Assembly (NCBI GenBank): GCA_001586965.3
Contig: LUCW03001983.1
Location: 5,001-40,920 of the forward strand
Origin: Sphaeroforma sirkka
Taxonomy: Eukaryota; Opisthokonta; Ichthyosporea; Ichthyophonida
Reading direction: 5' to 3'
Length of the DNA: 35,920 bases
In this document: positions 11,001 through 19,509 of the stretch, one piece after another
How the letters are laid out: each line of letters starts with the position of its first letter
Numbering within the stretch: position 1 is the stretch's first letter
The notes under the pieces: model-generated
What the model was told of the DNA's origin: nothing
Database searches by the model: none
What the model saw: the letters and a program-made list of their open reading frames with translations, nothing else
Translations under genes and position numbers: made by a program

Positions 11001-11340
11001 ATGCTACACCCCAGATTCTATAAAGAAGCTGAAAGACTGTTTGAGAAACTCAGAGTAGATCGCTTTGCATCGGCACGCAATGCACACACAGATAAATACT
11101 ACAAAAGAACAGAATGTGCTTATACAGAAGTGGGCACAAAAGATAAAATGGTAAATGCGTGGGCAAACCCGCCTTGGGAACTCATACTGATGTCCTCGAC
11201 AAAGTCATTGAAGAGGCAACCAGCATCACGATAAGTGTACCTTACTACCCAAATGCAATGTGGTTTCCGAAACTCCTGTATTTTCTAGAAGAAGAACCGA
11301 TGCTAATGAAAAACACAAACAACACGCCACGAAAGCGTGT
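11001..11340 (+). pseudogene. NPPW block between RNase H and integrase (DIRS/aRNH-like)
   Basis: Reading from 11001 gives ERLFEKLRVDRFASARNAHT, then YYKRTE, W.NPPWELI (about 11160), KVIEEAT, VPYYPNAMWFPKLLYFLEEE. The order FAS..N...Y, W..NPPW..I..V..K, VP..P...WF..L..L resembles a C-terminal module seen in DIRS-like and some Ty3-like elements, often discussed as an extra RNase H-like fold. That placement is from memory and inference. The same block recurs in the plus-strand pol fragments at 25815 and 27312 (NPPWENIHRMLRKI, PKAPWFDLFKQLLQSEP), again before integrase, so it belongs to this lineage. One frameshift lies near 11185. Confidence 0.6.
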
Positions 11341-11510
11341 GGCAAGTCCCCATGTGGTGTCACATTCGTAGCAAAGATAGGAGTGAAGTCTCCATACTTT
11401 GACTCAACGCGGGAACAACCTGCCTTACACGCTTCAGCATCGCAAGCAGTTATAACCCTGGAGATACATTGAATGAGACTGAGAACGAGACACACGTCAA
11501 CACCATCGGG

Positions 11511-12300
11511 TGATACCACAACTTGGGACATTACACTACTGAGGAAATGGCAAATAAATTACAAGCAGATGGATACGATTGACCACAAATCCAACAACAC
11601 GTACACAAATACATTGAAGGGTGTGTACCGTGTCTCTAAAATAAATTTACAAAAGGGATTTCATCCCTTACAATCAATCACAGCCGATTTTCCAGGAGAC
11701 AAGAGTTCCAAAGGGACAATTTGGAAGCGCATGTCTTCCATTGTCGACTCACTTGGCCCAAGCTTCAAACAGGAATTTACTGACCACTTCTTCCCATCAA
11801 TCTTTCCTGAACCACTACAGCGACTATGAGAGCCATACCATATGTTCATACATTGTAACATACATACTTGTCATTTTCGAAATAAATAGTATTATCCCTA
11901 TTGGAGTCAAAAAAAAGAGGCCACACATATGTGATAATATGGCTAGATGTACACTCAACATATGTCATACTCAGACCAATAATGAACAAACCAGCAGTAA
12001 CTGTATGTAGCACGCACGCTGGTACCAATAATGTGCGAACATGGGTTCCCACAGATCTTACAGGCAGACTAAGACACTGAATATGTTAATGATATACTCT
12101 CAAAAGTCATTGAACAAGCGCCGACACAACACCTAGTCTCGCGCCCGTACCAACCTAAAGTCTTAGGCGCAAACGAGCGATTTCATAGAGACATCATACA
12201 ATTGTTTCGAAAATTCGTTGAACAAACCCCATGCAACTGGTGCTCACAACTTCCCTTCATACAAAGATGTCACAATCTGCGCACATCAAGACAATAAAAC
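11511..12300 (+). pseudogene. Ty3 integrase remnant, interrupted by repeat F
   Basis: The zinc-binding H2C2 domain is visible: YHNLGHYT, EEMANKLQADGYD, QHVHKYIEGCVPCL (11514-11636), followed by KGFHPLQSI, matching KGFHPMISI in the other integrase (28006). The first catalytic Asp region is eroded. Repeat F (about 11726-11897) interrupts the core just before PIGVKKK, which corresponds to PLESRRK. The end of the core is well preserved at 12088-12290: RPYQPKVLGANERFHRDII with the catalytic Glu, then NWCSQLPFIQRCHNLR. Stops and frame changes occur throughout. Confidence 0.75.
11726..11897 (+). repeat. Short interspersed repeat F, copy 1
   Basis: About 170 bp starting near AGCGCAT, containing TCGACTCACTTGGCCCAAGC, CTACAGCG(A/G)CTATGAGAGC and a terminal GAAATAAATAGTATTATCCCT. 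A second copy lies at 18077-18247 in an unrelated coding context (Ty1/copia gag), so the repeat is mobile. Divergence is roughly 15%. I see no TGT..ACA ends, terminal inverted repeat or clear target duplication. Its class is unknown; the AATAAA near the 3' end hints at a retroposed unit. Confidence 0.6.
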
Positions 12301-12592
12301 CCACCGAGATTTAATGTGTACTTTGATCGCAGACAGAACCAATTCACGGACTACAACACAGCAGTGAACGCACCCAGTACGACAATATCATGGGACGAGC
12401 GACTGCAGAGTCTAGAAGAGGCAACCAGGCCAACTATACACTAAAGCTGCGCAATATCAAGTGAAGACGCGCATCATATGGCCAAAAATACCAAACAAAG
12501 TCTGCAAATTTCCTGGAAGAAGACATTGTCATGGTTCGTTATCAAGTTGACATGAACAAAATGACAGCACAAAGTAGCACCCTATGGCATGC

Positions 12593-12877
12593 CATACAAA
12601 ATAGTATGCAAGGGAGCCAACGGATATTTTGTCTGTAGCCTTGATGGGACTAAAGCCCCGGAATATTCTAGCTCGGTCAGTGATGAGCTAATTGGACTCG
12701 TAAAAAAAGCCAATGCTCCGAAAGAATTTGCTTCCCATACAAAATAGTATGCAGGGAGGGCAACGGATATTTTGTCTGTATCCTTGATGGGACAAAAGCC
12801 CCGGAATATTCTAGCTCGGTCAGTGTTGAGCTAATTGGACTCGTAAAAAAGCCAATGCTCCGGAAGAATTTACTTCC
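12593..12877 (+). repeat. 143-bp tandem duplication of the integrase GPY/F module
   Basis: CCATACAAAATAGTATGCA begins both units (12592 and 12735) and they match almost base for base to TCCGGAAGAATTTACTTCC. Each unit encodes PYKIV...GNGYFVC.LDGT, EYSSSVS.ELIGLVKK, which matches the GPY/F module of Ty3 integrases and aligns with GPYVVKSRIGQRYELANKDG of the young element. Units differ by small indels (AAAAAAA against AAAAAA) that shift the frame. Confidence 0.85.
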
Positions 12878-12889
12878 AATAACTAAGTG

Positions 12890-13190
12890 CAACCATCGGA
12901 GGAGACTCAGTTTATCTCGATACTCGACCCACAGGCCGTCCATCCAAGTGGTGAATCCCAAGAGTACCTACTGCAATGGACACATGAGGAGCGAATCCAG
13001 ACACCTGGACGTATGAGTCAGAAATCGCAGATGCTGATGTTCTTGTACTATATCTAACGGCAACGAGCACTTATGAAAGATCATCGAGCAACAGAAAGCG
13101 CACGAGGCGGAGGTGATTAACCAAGCCTCACTGATACCAGGGTACACTCCCACTTTCCTCACCTTGAAGCATGCTCCGCCCACATACCAG
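12890..13190 (+). pseudogene. Chromodomain remnant of the old Ty3 element
   Basis: After the GPY/F module, three frames together give GGDSVYLDTR, then EYLLQW (about 12965-12985), then DTWTYESEIADADVLVLYLT (13000-13059). This matches the chromodomain pattern (aromatic-rich strands, YLVKW, W, C-terminal helix) and the preserved copy at 28924-29115. A chromodomain at the end of integrase marks a chromovirus; its known role is to guide integration to chromatin marks. Stops at 13015 and beyond end the reading. Confidence 0.65.
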
Positions 13191-13480
13191 AGGGAAAAGA
13201 ATCAAAGACTTGGTTGTAGAGCCACCGTTGAGATGCGTTTTCATAAGCCAAGTTGAGATCAACCGAGCGCACCGGTCAAGACTGACTCCGATGAGCATGG
13301 TTGAGAACTCCCGTCACAGTATTATTAATTAATCAGGTAATATGTAAGAATAGATAATGGTGGCAGGTTTTTCATCTTAACCCCCTAAGGGACAAGTTTT
13401 CCCTGTACCGTAACATCAACCTCTAGATGATCTAGTACTGTAAGATATCACTTTTTCATCCTACGCAGGCTAAGAAGCAC

Positions 13481-13493
13481 AAAGTTGGGGGGC
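13481..13493 (+). other. Polypurine tract preceding the 3' LTR
   Basis: AAAGTTGGGGGGC abuts the TGTAGC start of LTR D. A purine-rich tract directly before the 3' LTR is the expected plus-strand primer of an LTR retrotransposon, and it fixes the orientation of the old element as plus. Confidence 0.6.
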
Positions 13494-13985
13494 TGTAGCA
13501 CTAGATATCAAAATGCCAAGCCAAATCCCAAAACCACAGAATCATCAAATACTGGGTTTGGGAATTAAAATCAAAATATTCCTGATAATATAGTCATCAG
13601 AAATAGTAGTGGTAGAACCGGTAATTTGTACTGGGACTCCGCGTGTGAGAAAAACACTCAAGTAGAAGCCTGAGTCTATGTAGTAAACACATCAAAATAC
13701 GATACTAAAACCTACTGAGTCTCTCTGAGGCTCAGTGCGGTGTATTTATTCTTATATTTGATTGTCTACGTGGTCTACAAATAATTCACCTCGTGTGAAT
13801 TAATTGTAAACTAATTCTAACTCCACACTGATAGTGGTTTAAGGGGACTTTTACTACATCTAGTGAATTAGAAAACACAAATAAAGACTCAGTTCGGTTC
13901 TCTCAGCTGAAGGACTTTTCCTAGCTGAGGTAACGGTCTATTGTATCCTTTGACTCATATCTTTAAGCTACTCTCCATACTCTAT
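13494..13985 (+). mobile_element. 3' LTR (family D) of the old Ty3 element, interrupted by LTR C
   Basis: It starts TGTAGCACTAG right after the polypurine tract. It contains an AATAAA (AACACAAATAAAGACTC) and ends near CCATACTCTATATA. The right end is blurred. The copy at 8425-8762 in reverse orientation lacks the inserted LTR C and serves as an empty site. Without the insert it is about 310 bp. Confidence 0.7.
13679..13858 (-). mobile_element. Solo LTR, family C, with TCTA target duplication
   Basis: The 180-bp LTR reads on the minus strand TGTAGTAAAAGTCCCCTTAA ... TTTACTACA. It is flanked by TCTA at 13675-13678 and 13859-13862. The paralogous LTR D at 8425-8762 has the uninterrupted site (CACTAGACTTGGG), confirming both ends. 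The second family member is at 34123-34301 on the plus strand, almost identical. Confidence 0.92.
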
Positions 13986-13993
13986 ATAGTGGC

Positions 13994-14349
13994 CTAGTTC
14001 CACAGATCCTCTCGGTGGAAACAAATAGACCGGTGTATCTGATTTGCTGTAAAGAAAAGCCATATCATATCTAAGTGATGAACTTGTTTACCGGTAAATG
14101 CAGCGGGAGCTCGGAAGAGACGAAGCGTCATATAATGGGCAGCCGGCGCATAGGTATCGGTATAGCTGTCACCTCCGACCTGCTCGTCACCACGAACAAC
14201 CATTATGGCTCTGAACCTAGTGAGTTTACAATGTTCATCAAGTTTAAGTACGAAAACAAACCTACTATGTATCACTTTGGCAGAAGAGGGGGCGGCAGAC
14301 AGGGGAAGGACATCGGCCAGGTTATTGCGAAGATGGTTGTTATGCTCTG
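13994..14349 (-). pseudogene. Ty1/copia reverse transcriptase fragment
   Basis: The minus-strand reading gives VIHSRFVFVLKLDEHCKLTR, FRAIMVVRGDEQVGGDSYTD, TYAPAAHYMTLRLFRA and HHLDMIWLFF. This is the RVT_2 opening of Ty1/copia RT (W.FK.K....G...R.KARLV..G..Q..G.DY..T..PV....T.R...A...........DV..AFL). It begins immediately after LTR B with the sequence CAGA, and the reading is open from that junction. It ends where LTR D begins. The YVDD part is absent. It is probably the continuation of the copia element at 17792-21397. Confidence 0.85.
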
Positions 14350-14550
14350 TGTAGTAAATACGCGGTAAATAACTATATCTCAACGTACTCCCCTTGTTAG
14401 AGGTGAGTCGTTTGCTATTTATTTAATATTGTCTGATTATTATCCAGTTCTTCAGGTCATGTGTTCACTCTAGAATATAAACCCTAAACTGGGTTTATAT
14501 CCAATCAGAAAATAACCCTGAAGAAACCCTAAGTAGTATATCTAACCACA
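14350..14550 (-). mobile_element. LTR, family B, minus orientation
   Basis: The 201-bp LTR runs on the minus strand from TGTGGTTAGATATACTACTT to CGCGTATTTACTACA. It is about 96% identical to the plus-strand copy at 21398-21598 by eye. On its outer side (14346-14349) the minus-strand sequence is CAGA, then Ty1/copia RT. On its inner side is a G9T tract. It contains the palindrome TATAAACCC/GGGTTTATA, here slightly degraded. Confidence 0.9.
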
Positions 14551-14640
14551 ACCCCCCCCCAAGCTTAAGCACGGAACGTGTGCGAGCTTAAAAACTAAAG
14601 ATATACTAATGCTTGAGAACGCTGGTTTAACCTCCACGAA
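14551..14640 (-). other. Polypurine-like G9T tract and 3' untranslated stretch upstream of LTR B
   Basis: On the minus strand, AAGCTTGGGGGGGGGT directly precedes TGTGG of LTR B, as a polypurine tract would. Just upstream, TTAAACCAGCGTTCTCAAGC is a diverged unit of the ~29-bp repeats seen at 29145-29709. This makes LTR B look like the 3' LTR of an element whose 3' untranslated region carried those repeats. Confidence 0.5.
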
Positions 14641-14735
14641 CTAGAGGGATCCGCTGGCATTATCCTCGAGAGCAAGAGCATTGTGCTGGCATTTATCCTC
14701 GAGAGCTAGAGCATTGTGCTGGCATTTATAATCAG
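14641..14735 (-). repeat. 33-bp repeats fused to the end of gag
   Basis: On the minus strand about 2.5 units of ATAAATGCCAGCACAATGCT plus CTAGCTCTCGAGG follow the gag sequence. They are read in frame as (CQHNALALEDK)n, so the 335-residue open frame ends in repeat-encoded residues. The same unit occurs just left of LTR A at 29675-29709. The junction at about 14737 marks a deletion that joined gag to the 3' repeat array. Confidence 0.75.
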
Positions 14736-14737
14736 AG

Positions 14738-15686
14738 GGCACTGTTGTCTCCTTCTCTTGTCGTTTAGGTGTCTGTACATATTCACTGGGCGCTTCTTTC
14801 TCGCCCCACTGACGTTGCTGTTGTTGGCGCAGGTTCGTACTTAATCGGTCCTGTCTATTCTTCACCGCCTGCTTACCTTGAGGATTCTGTCTGGCTAATA
14901 CTTGTTCATGTGCGAACTCTTGAAAAGTTGGTGTGTTCTCACTGGCAGACAGAGTATCATCCTCCTCGGTTGAACTGTCCTCTGACCCTGGTGATTTGTA
15001 CCCGAGTCCATAAAACGGACGCTCACAGCCTTGAATTCGGAAGGTAGGGTTGTCTTCGTCCTCTGGTACTGCCTGTACCCGTTCGTGTGCGTCAGAAGAA
15101 CTCTCCTTAGCGGCCGGCCCTATTGTAGTTCGTCCGGCGTTTATGCGCTGTAACCTCTGTTCGTATTTTTCAAAGAGAGACTGCTGTTGTGTCATCAGCT
15201 CCGTGAGTTTCTGAGCTGACGATTGTTCCCGTGCCGTTTCCTTGTTGTTGGTACGGTTCCGGTGACGCTTCCGCTTGTTAGGTGGGAGGCGTGGTGGGTC
15301 ATTACTGGGAAATAAGGCCCCTGGAGTATCCCGAGACGAACGAGGGGACAGCCCTTCACTGGCTACCTGTTCACCAATAAAAGTCTGACTACTGTCCGCA
15401 CGCAGGTCGGGTACTTCCTTGGTCTCACCCTCGAATATGACATCCTCGTCAGATTGTGCAGGTCCATTTTTGTTTGCTGTTGGTGGCTGCTTGTCGTCCG
15501 CGGAAATAATGTGTGGAGCCCCAAGATGTGTCTGTTGTTGCCCCTCCAGTGCCTGACCTGAGTGCGGAGCGGAGCGTTCCGTATGGGACTGACGACGTTT
15601 AGTTCCACGTCGGTCGATATCATCTTCCTTGCGGCGCTCAGGATTCAAGAGTTGCTGTCTACGACTTTGGCGGGGGGGTAGGACAT
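14738..15686 (-). pseudogene. gag of the young Ty3 element, minus copy, 3'-truncated
   Basis: The start ATG is at 15686-15684 (MSYP) by comparison with the plus copy. Two extra C in the run at 15672-15678 shift the frame, so the open frame is only seen from MNPERRKEDD (15648). It is charged and disordered, rich in Gln, Arg and Ser (KRKRHRNRTNN, RQQQQRQWGEK), typical of a Ty3 gag N-terminus. It matches the plus copy (31208-32155) nearly base for base and here keeps the CTCTCTTTG that is CTCTTTG there, so this copy is intact where the other shifts. After ETTVP the sequence leaves gag and enters the 33-bp repeats. Capsid, cysteine motif and pol are deleted. Confidence 0.8.
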
Positions 15687-16936
15687 GGTTGGTGAGTTGT
15701 TTGTCAATGGAGAACTAGAAATGTGTGCGAATGAACTGATAGAGTACTGAATATAAATATCCATTTTCTATTAAATTTCATCCTTCAAACACATAACGTC
15801 TCGACATCGATCTCCGAGGAACTCGTGGGTTCCCTCGTGACTGTTTTATTTCCTACACTAACATAAGTAGTGTGGATAGTCTATATACTCTAACACTACC
15901 AGCTGTCTTACTCTTCATCCCACAATAACATATGGTTGAGTGCCTCATTAGTCGGAGCCACTTCTTGTTCTACTCCTCGCCAGCTCTTACTCCGGCCTAA
16001 TGACGGCCTATTCGCAGGACCCTGTTGGGAACTTCCCTCATCGCTCCTCTTTACTCTTCTTACCCGTGATATCCTTGTCATGTGCTGTTGCGGTTGTTGG
16101 AATATGCTTCTTGATCTAAGAACGATTGCTCGTTATTGCACTCCTAAACTAAGCTGCCGTCAACCACACCTTCTGTGCATACTGTTGATCCTCTCCGTTG
16201 ACCTGATTTATCTGGAAGTTCTAGTGATTTGAGTGTGTTCGCATATCATTTTCACAATTTAACCTTGTATTTACTTGCATCGTTCGTGTTATGTGCGCCC
16301 CCACCCTTATATGCTCCTAATAACTCACAGGTGCTTACTTGTGTCTCTGTATGCTTCCTAATATCCCATTCTGAAAATCTTTGTAAAATAATCTAGTATG
16401 CCGCTGATTCATTGCGTCATCGTACTAACCGAGTCGGTACTAACCATGTACATCTCCCATCTCTACTACACTACTGTGGATCCTAAAGAACTTTCTTCTA
16501 ACAACTTCTTAAATACAATTTAAGCTCATTAGCTTGCAATTCGATTTGTACCTGTCTCACACTGAAAACAACCTTCCTACCTGTACTCACACATGTCTAC
16601 TTATCTGTGGATTCTGACTGATTGTCTGATTTCGTCATTTGATCGTCGTGAGACTTTCCTTGTTGACCCTGGTTAATGTTCTGCTTGATTGGAATGTTCG
16701 CTCTTCGGGTTCACTCGTATTAGTAGATTCTTTCTTCATCCTCGTCGTCAACACGTCGTTAAACCAACGATCGGATAATCTAAATCGTTCATTTTGATGC
16801 GACATTCTCCGTTCGCATTGTCTTTTCAATTGTTATACTTATAACAAAAAATATGTGCCAGCTACTGACTAATTCATATTCTGTAGCTTTCTCTGTAATT
16901 ACTAATAAACTAACAACTTCTATGGTAAGTTAAAAA
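15687..16936 (-). other. 1250-bp leader between LTR A and gag (minus copy)
   Basis: This is the reverse complement of 29958-31207 with scattered single-base differences. It contains a 64-residue open frame at 16635-16829 on the minus strand (MKRQCERRMSHQNERF...) that is identical in both copies. Because the copies are recent duplicates, identity does not prove selection. I recognise no family. Confidence 0.6.
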
Positions 16937-17184
16937 TGTAGTAAGTATACGCGAGATAACTGTATCTCAACGTTCTCCCTCCTCAGGGAGGGGGACGTTG
17001 TTCATTTATTAGTAATTATAAACAGTAATCCTAAAATGACTGACTCTTAAATGAGTCATTAGTCATGTGCTGTAAAACCAGCAAAACCCTAAAACCCAGT
17101 TTATCAGATTATTCTGATAAACTGTAAAACTTGTAATAAACCTAAAATAGTCAAATAAATATAAGTACTTGTATTCTGACCACA
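16937..17184 (-). mobile_element. LTR, family A, minus orientation (5' LTR of the young element)
   Basis: The 248-bp LTR on the minus strand runs from TGTGGTCAGAATACAAGTAC to CGCGTATACTTACTACA. It is the same length as, and nearly identical to, 29710-29957. It is followed on the minus strand by TTTTTAACTTACC and the leader. It contains a perfect 12-bp stem hairpin (CAGTTTATCAGA, loop ATAA, TCTGATAAACTG). The outer flank is GTGA on the minus strand; no partner duplication was found. Confidence 0.9.
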
Positions 17185-17254
17185 TCACTCTGACTGGAAT
17201 TGAGGGCCTATGTACATTCCTAGAAACATGACATCGATATACACAGTCTACTTC
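17185..17254 (+). other. Short stretch between LTR A and LTR E, 5' flank of Ty1/copia gag
   Basis: These 70 bp run into the sequence right of LTR E once the LTR and its CTTC duplication are left out. They therefore belong to the copia leader or its host sequence. The abrupt contact with LTR A at 17184/17185 is a rearrangement or insertion junction. Confidence 0.5.
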
Positions 17255-17791
17255 TGTAAACTTCAGTGAATATTACTCAATTTGAAGCTATGTTAGATAT
17301 ATTAAGACACAATTTAAGCCAGTTGTGATTTAGCAGTGGTAGATTGTGCAAGACTGATCGGGACTACCAGCATGTACCTCTAGCTGTTTTTATATTGAAT
17401 AATTTTTACTGGAACTACTGTGTTCATGGTCACATACTTAAAATGTAGATAGTCAGAAGTGCATAAGGCACGTTAATAAACTAGCTATTATAAATAAAGT
17501 TCCATCTGAAGAAAAGACTAAAAAGAAAAAGACATTGGATTTTAGAGTTTGGCGGGAGAGTTAAAAGATTATGAAATTTTATAATATCCTACATCTACCA
17601 ATTTCTCAAATAGGTCGAGGTAAATGATTCATACCAATTGCTCGGAATATTGGAGCAATCAAAGTGAATTCAGAACCCTTTGGGAATATCGGAAAAAGAT
17701 CTTGTATTAAATTATAGTAATACAATTAAAACCAATGTGACAACTCATTTAATCTTGATATTTTAGACTGACCAGGGGCCGCATTTCAACA
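17255..17791 (-). mobile_element. Solo LTR, family E, minus orientation, with CTTC target duplication
   Basis: The 537-bp LTR reads on the minus strand TGTTGAAATGCGG ... AAGTTTACA. It is flanked by CTTC at 17251-17254 and 17792-17795, a perfect 4-bp duplication. It aligns with LTR E at 9395-9922 over its full length at roughly 75-80% by eye. It sits just upstream of the copia gag reading. Confidence 0.9.
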
Positions 17792-17798
17792 CTTCTCA

Positions 17799-18076
17799 CA
17801 TGCCTGCTGCCACCGCGATTACAACGTCCGCACCTCCCAAACCCATTCCTGATTTGGTACAAATATCTAGCGATCTCAAACCTCAACGTAACAACAACAC
17901 CCGTACACCACGTACAAATAAATGTTCTCTTTGTTGGGACACAACAAACATCTCTTCTCTCTGCCTTTAAGGGTGTGTCCGCTGTGGTCATAAGGGATAC
18001 AATGCTCCACACATGCCAGGACTATGTGGAACACTCGATGGTGACAGCGTTTTGTCAGCACCGGCCTGAATTGACC
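17799..18076 (+). pseudogene. Ty1/copia gag C-terminal fragment with cysteine motifs
   Basis: The reading from ATG 17800 gives MPAATAITTSAPPKPIPDLV, then NKCSLCWDTTNISSLC, a stop, and GCVRCGHKGYNAPHMPGLC at 17971-18028. The C..C / CGHKGY pattern resembles the CCHC knuckle of copia gag (C..C...GH....C), with doubled cysteines and a stop between them. Repeat F interrupts it at 18077. Confidence 0.55.
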
Positions 18077-18247
18077 CAGCGCATATCCTCCATCGTCGAC
18101 TCACTTGGCCCAAGCTTCAAACGGGAATTTACTGGCCACTTCTTCCCACCGATTTCCCCCGAACTACTACAGCGGCTATGAGAGCCATATCATATGTACA
18201 TACATTATAACTTTTCTCTTTTGAAATAAACAATACTATCCCTAAGA
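18077..18247 (+). repeat. Short interspersed repeat F, copy 2
   Basis: Same unit as 11726-11897: AGCGCAT..CCTCCATCGTCGACTC, ACTTGGCCCAAGCTTCAAAC, CTACAGCGGCTATGAGAGCC, ending GAAATAAACAATACTATCCCTA. It is inserted in copia gag. Both copies are on the plus strand. The short open frame SSIVDSLGPSFK...LQRL is shared and ends at the same TGA; whether it matters is unknown. Confidence 0.6.
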
Positions 18248-18334
18248 TTATGCATTCTGTAATTTGTACAATATTTCCATGTATAGGACATGTCGATGAT
18301 GTATATAGTCAATTAGTGAATAGAAACAGGTTTC

Positions 18335-18553
18335 TTGTCCTACGTCTATCACTCAAACACTACCTGCTATCGTAGCTTGTATTGCAGTTGCGCAACACAG
18401 ATCACAGACAACAACATCAATATATATTCTCTATTAATAGATGACGCCGCCACGGTAAGTCACATGTATACGATAACACGTCACTGTCTACTTCATGACA
18501 TTGAACAGGATAGGTTTCCACTACAACTGTCTGATGGTGTTAAATATAATTAG
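18335..18553 (+). pseudogene. Ty1/copia aspartic protease remnant
   Basis: YSLLIDDAATVSHMYTITRH (18422-18480) matches the copia protease motif W.LDSGA..HM, with Asp-Ala replacing Ser-Gly (DDAAT). The preceding CSCATQITDNN fits the gag-protease junction. The frame ends at 18553. Confidence 0.6.
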
Positions 18554-18622
18554 GAAAATGGTATCCTCCCTATTCTGGGACTCGTATACCTGGACCCAAA
18601 CAACACAACCCCTCATTTTCCA

Positions 18623-18698
18623 ATACAACATGCAAGACTGATCTCCGGGTTTGCGATCATATACAATATGCAAGACTGATCTCCGGGTTTGCGGTCGT
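18623..18698 (+). repeat. 38-bp tandem duplication
   Basis: ATACAACATGCAAGACTGAT and the following CTCCGGGTTTGCG are repeated directly 38 bp later with three changes. It lies within decayed copia pol. Confidence 0.8.
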
Positions 18699-19509
18699 AT
18701 TTACAACCAAAAAAAAATGAAATGCCTTTTAAGTATTTTCACAAAAACCGATGGTAGAGAAAGTTTAGTTTCACATATGATCATGATTAAAAAAGACAGC
18801 AGACGCGCCATTCCCAATGGCACTTCTGACTGAGTTCAATCATATCAGGCTTAAAACTCTTTACTAAGGGTTACTTGATTTTGACCACAAACATTGATGG
18901 CACAACACTCACCCTTCCACGTATTAAGGGTAGCTACTATGTTCAATACAGAACCCTTTTTTACTTATTCACGCCTCCGTTGCAAAGGTTACTACTCCTC
19001 TACCAACAACACCAACACCCACACATAGTCATGACATACGACGTCTATCACCGTTCTACTGACGACCGTCAACGGTCTAAAACAATTTCATACTTACTCA
19101 TTTCCCTCAACCATACGTGGACACCGAAGCCTGACAATTTGACTCAGCACTGGTCACTGCTGCGTGTGATTCCTTGAATTTTACTCTGACACCTGACATC
19201 TGTCCTGTTCCCATTAATGCTCTATTTCCCTGGTCTATTTCTGGACTGGTCGGAGGTAAATCTCACCAAAACAGAACTCGCATATGCATTCTGCTTCCCT
19301 GATCATTGATCGCCCCCAGCATTCAAGCCAACACTAAAACTGATTCTCAAAATGTGATGATTGTCTCTCTCCGGCCATGCGCTCCTTGGTGGAACGCATT
19401 TATGGCACATATCCACGGTCAACTTTTAAAAGTCCAAAATACCACTGCCAAGCGACAAGGTACCACTGCTGTAGGAAAACCAACCTGGGTGTTCACTACA
19501 GTGGCACTC
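18699..19509 (+). pseudogene. Decayed copia pol between protease and integrase
   Basis: Pieces of open reading (18875-19177, 19306-19510) lie where copia pol links the protease to the pre-integrase domain. I recognise no specific motif. The poly-A run at 18711-18717 and several stops show decay. Confidence 0.4.

Larger units (their letters stand above)
7129..13985 (+). mobile_element. Old, degraded Ty3/gypsy chromovirus-like retrotransposon with nested insertions
   Basis: Plus-strand remnants occur in Ty3/gypsy order: gag (7129), protease (8344), PR-RT linker (9028), RT (9290-10380), RNase H (10430), an NPPW block (11001), integrase (11511-12300), GPY/F (12593), chromodomain (12890), polypurine tract (13481) and 3' LTR (13494). 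The order and the young relative at 25.8-34.1 kb identify it. It is inactive, with many frameshifts and stops, no YxDD box in RT, and insertions of LTR D (8425-8762), LTR E (9395-9922), repeat F (~11726-11897) and, inside its own 3' LTR, LTR C (13679-13858). No 5' LTR was found. Sub-parts are listed separately. Confidence 0.8.

Noticed and set aside
14769..15047. Plus-strand frame opposite gag, and its twin at 31846-32124 (-)
   Set aside because: Shadow of gag; conserved only through recent duplication.
15936..16232. 98-residue frame in the leader (also 30661-30894 on the other strand)
   Set aside because: The two copies differ by frame-changing indels and there is no known motif. It is antisense to the element.
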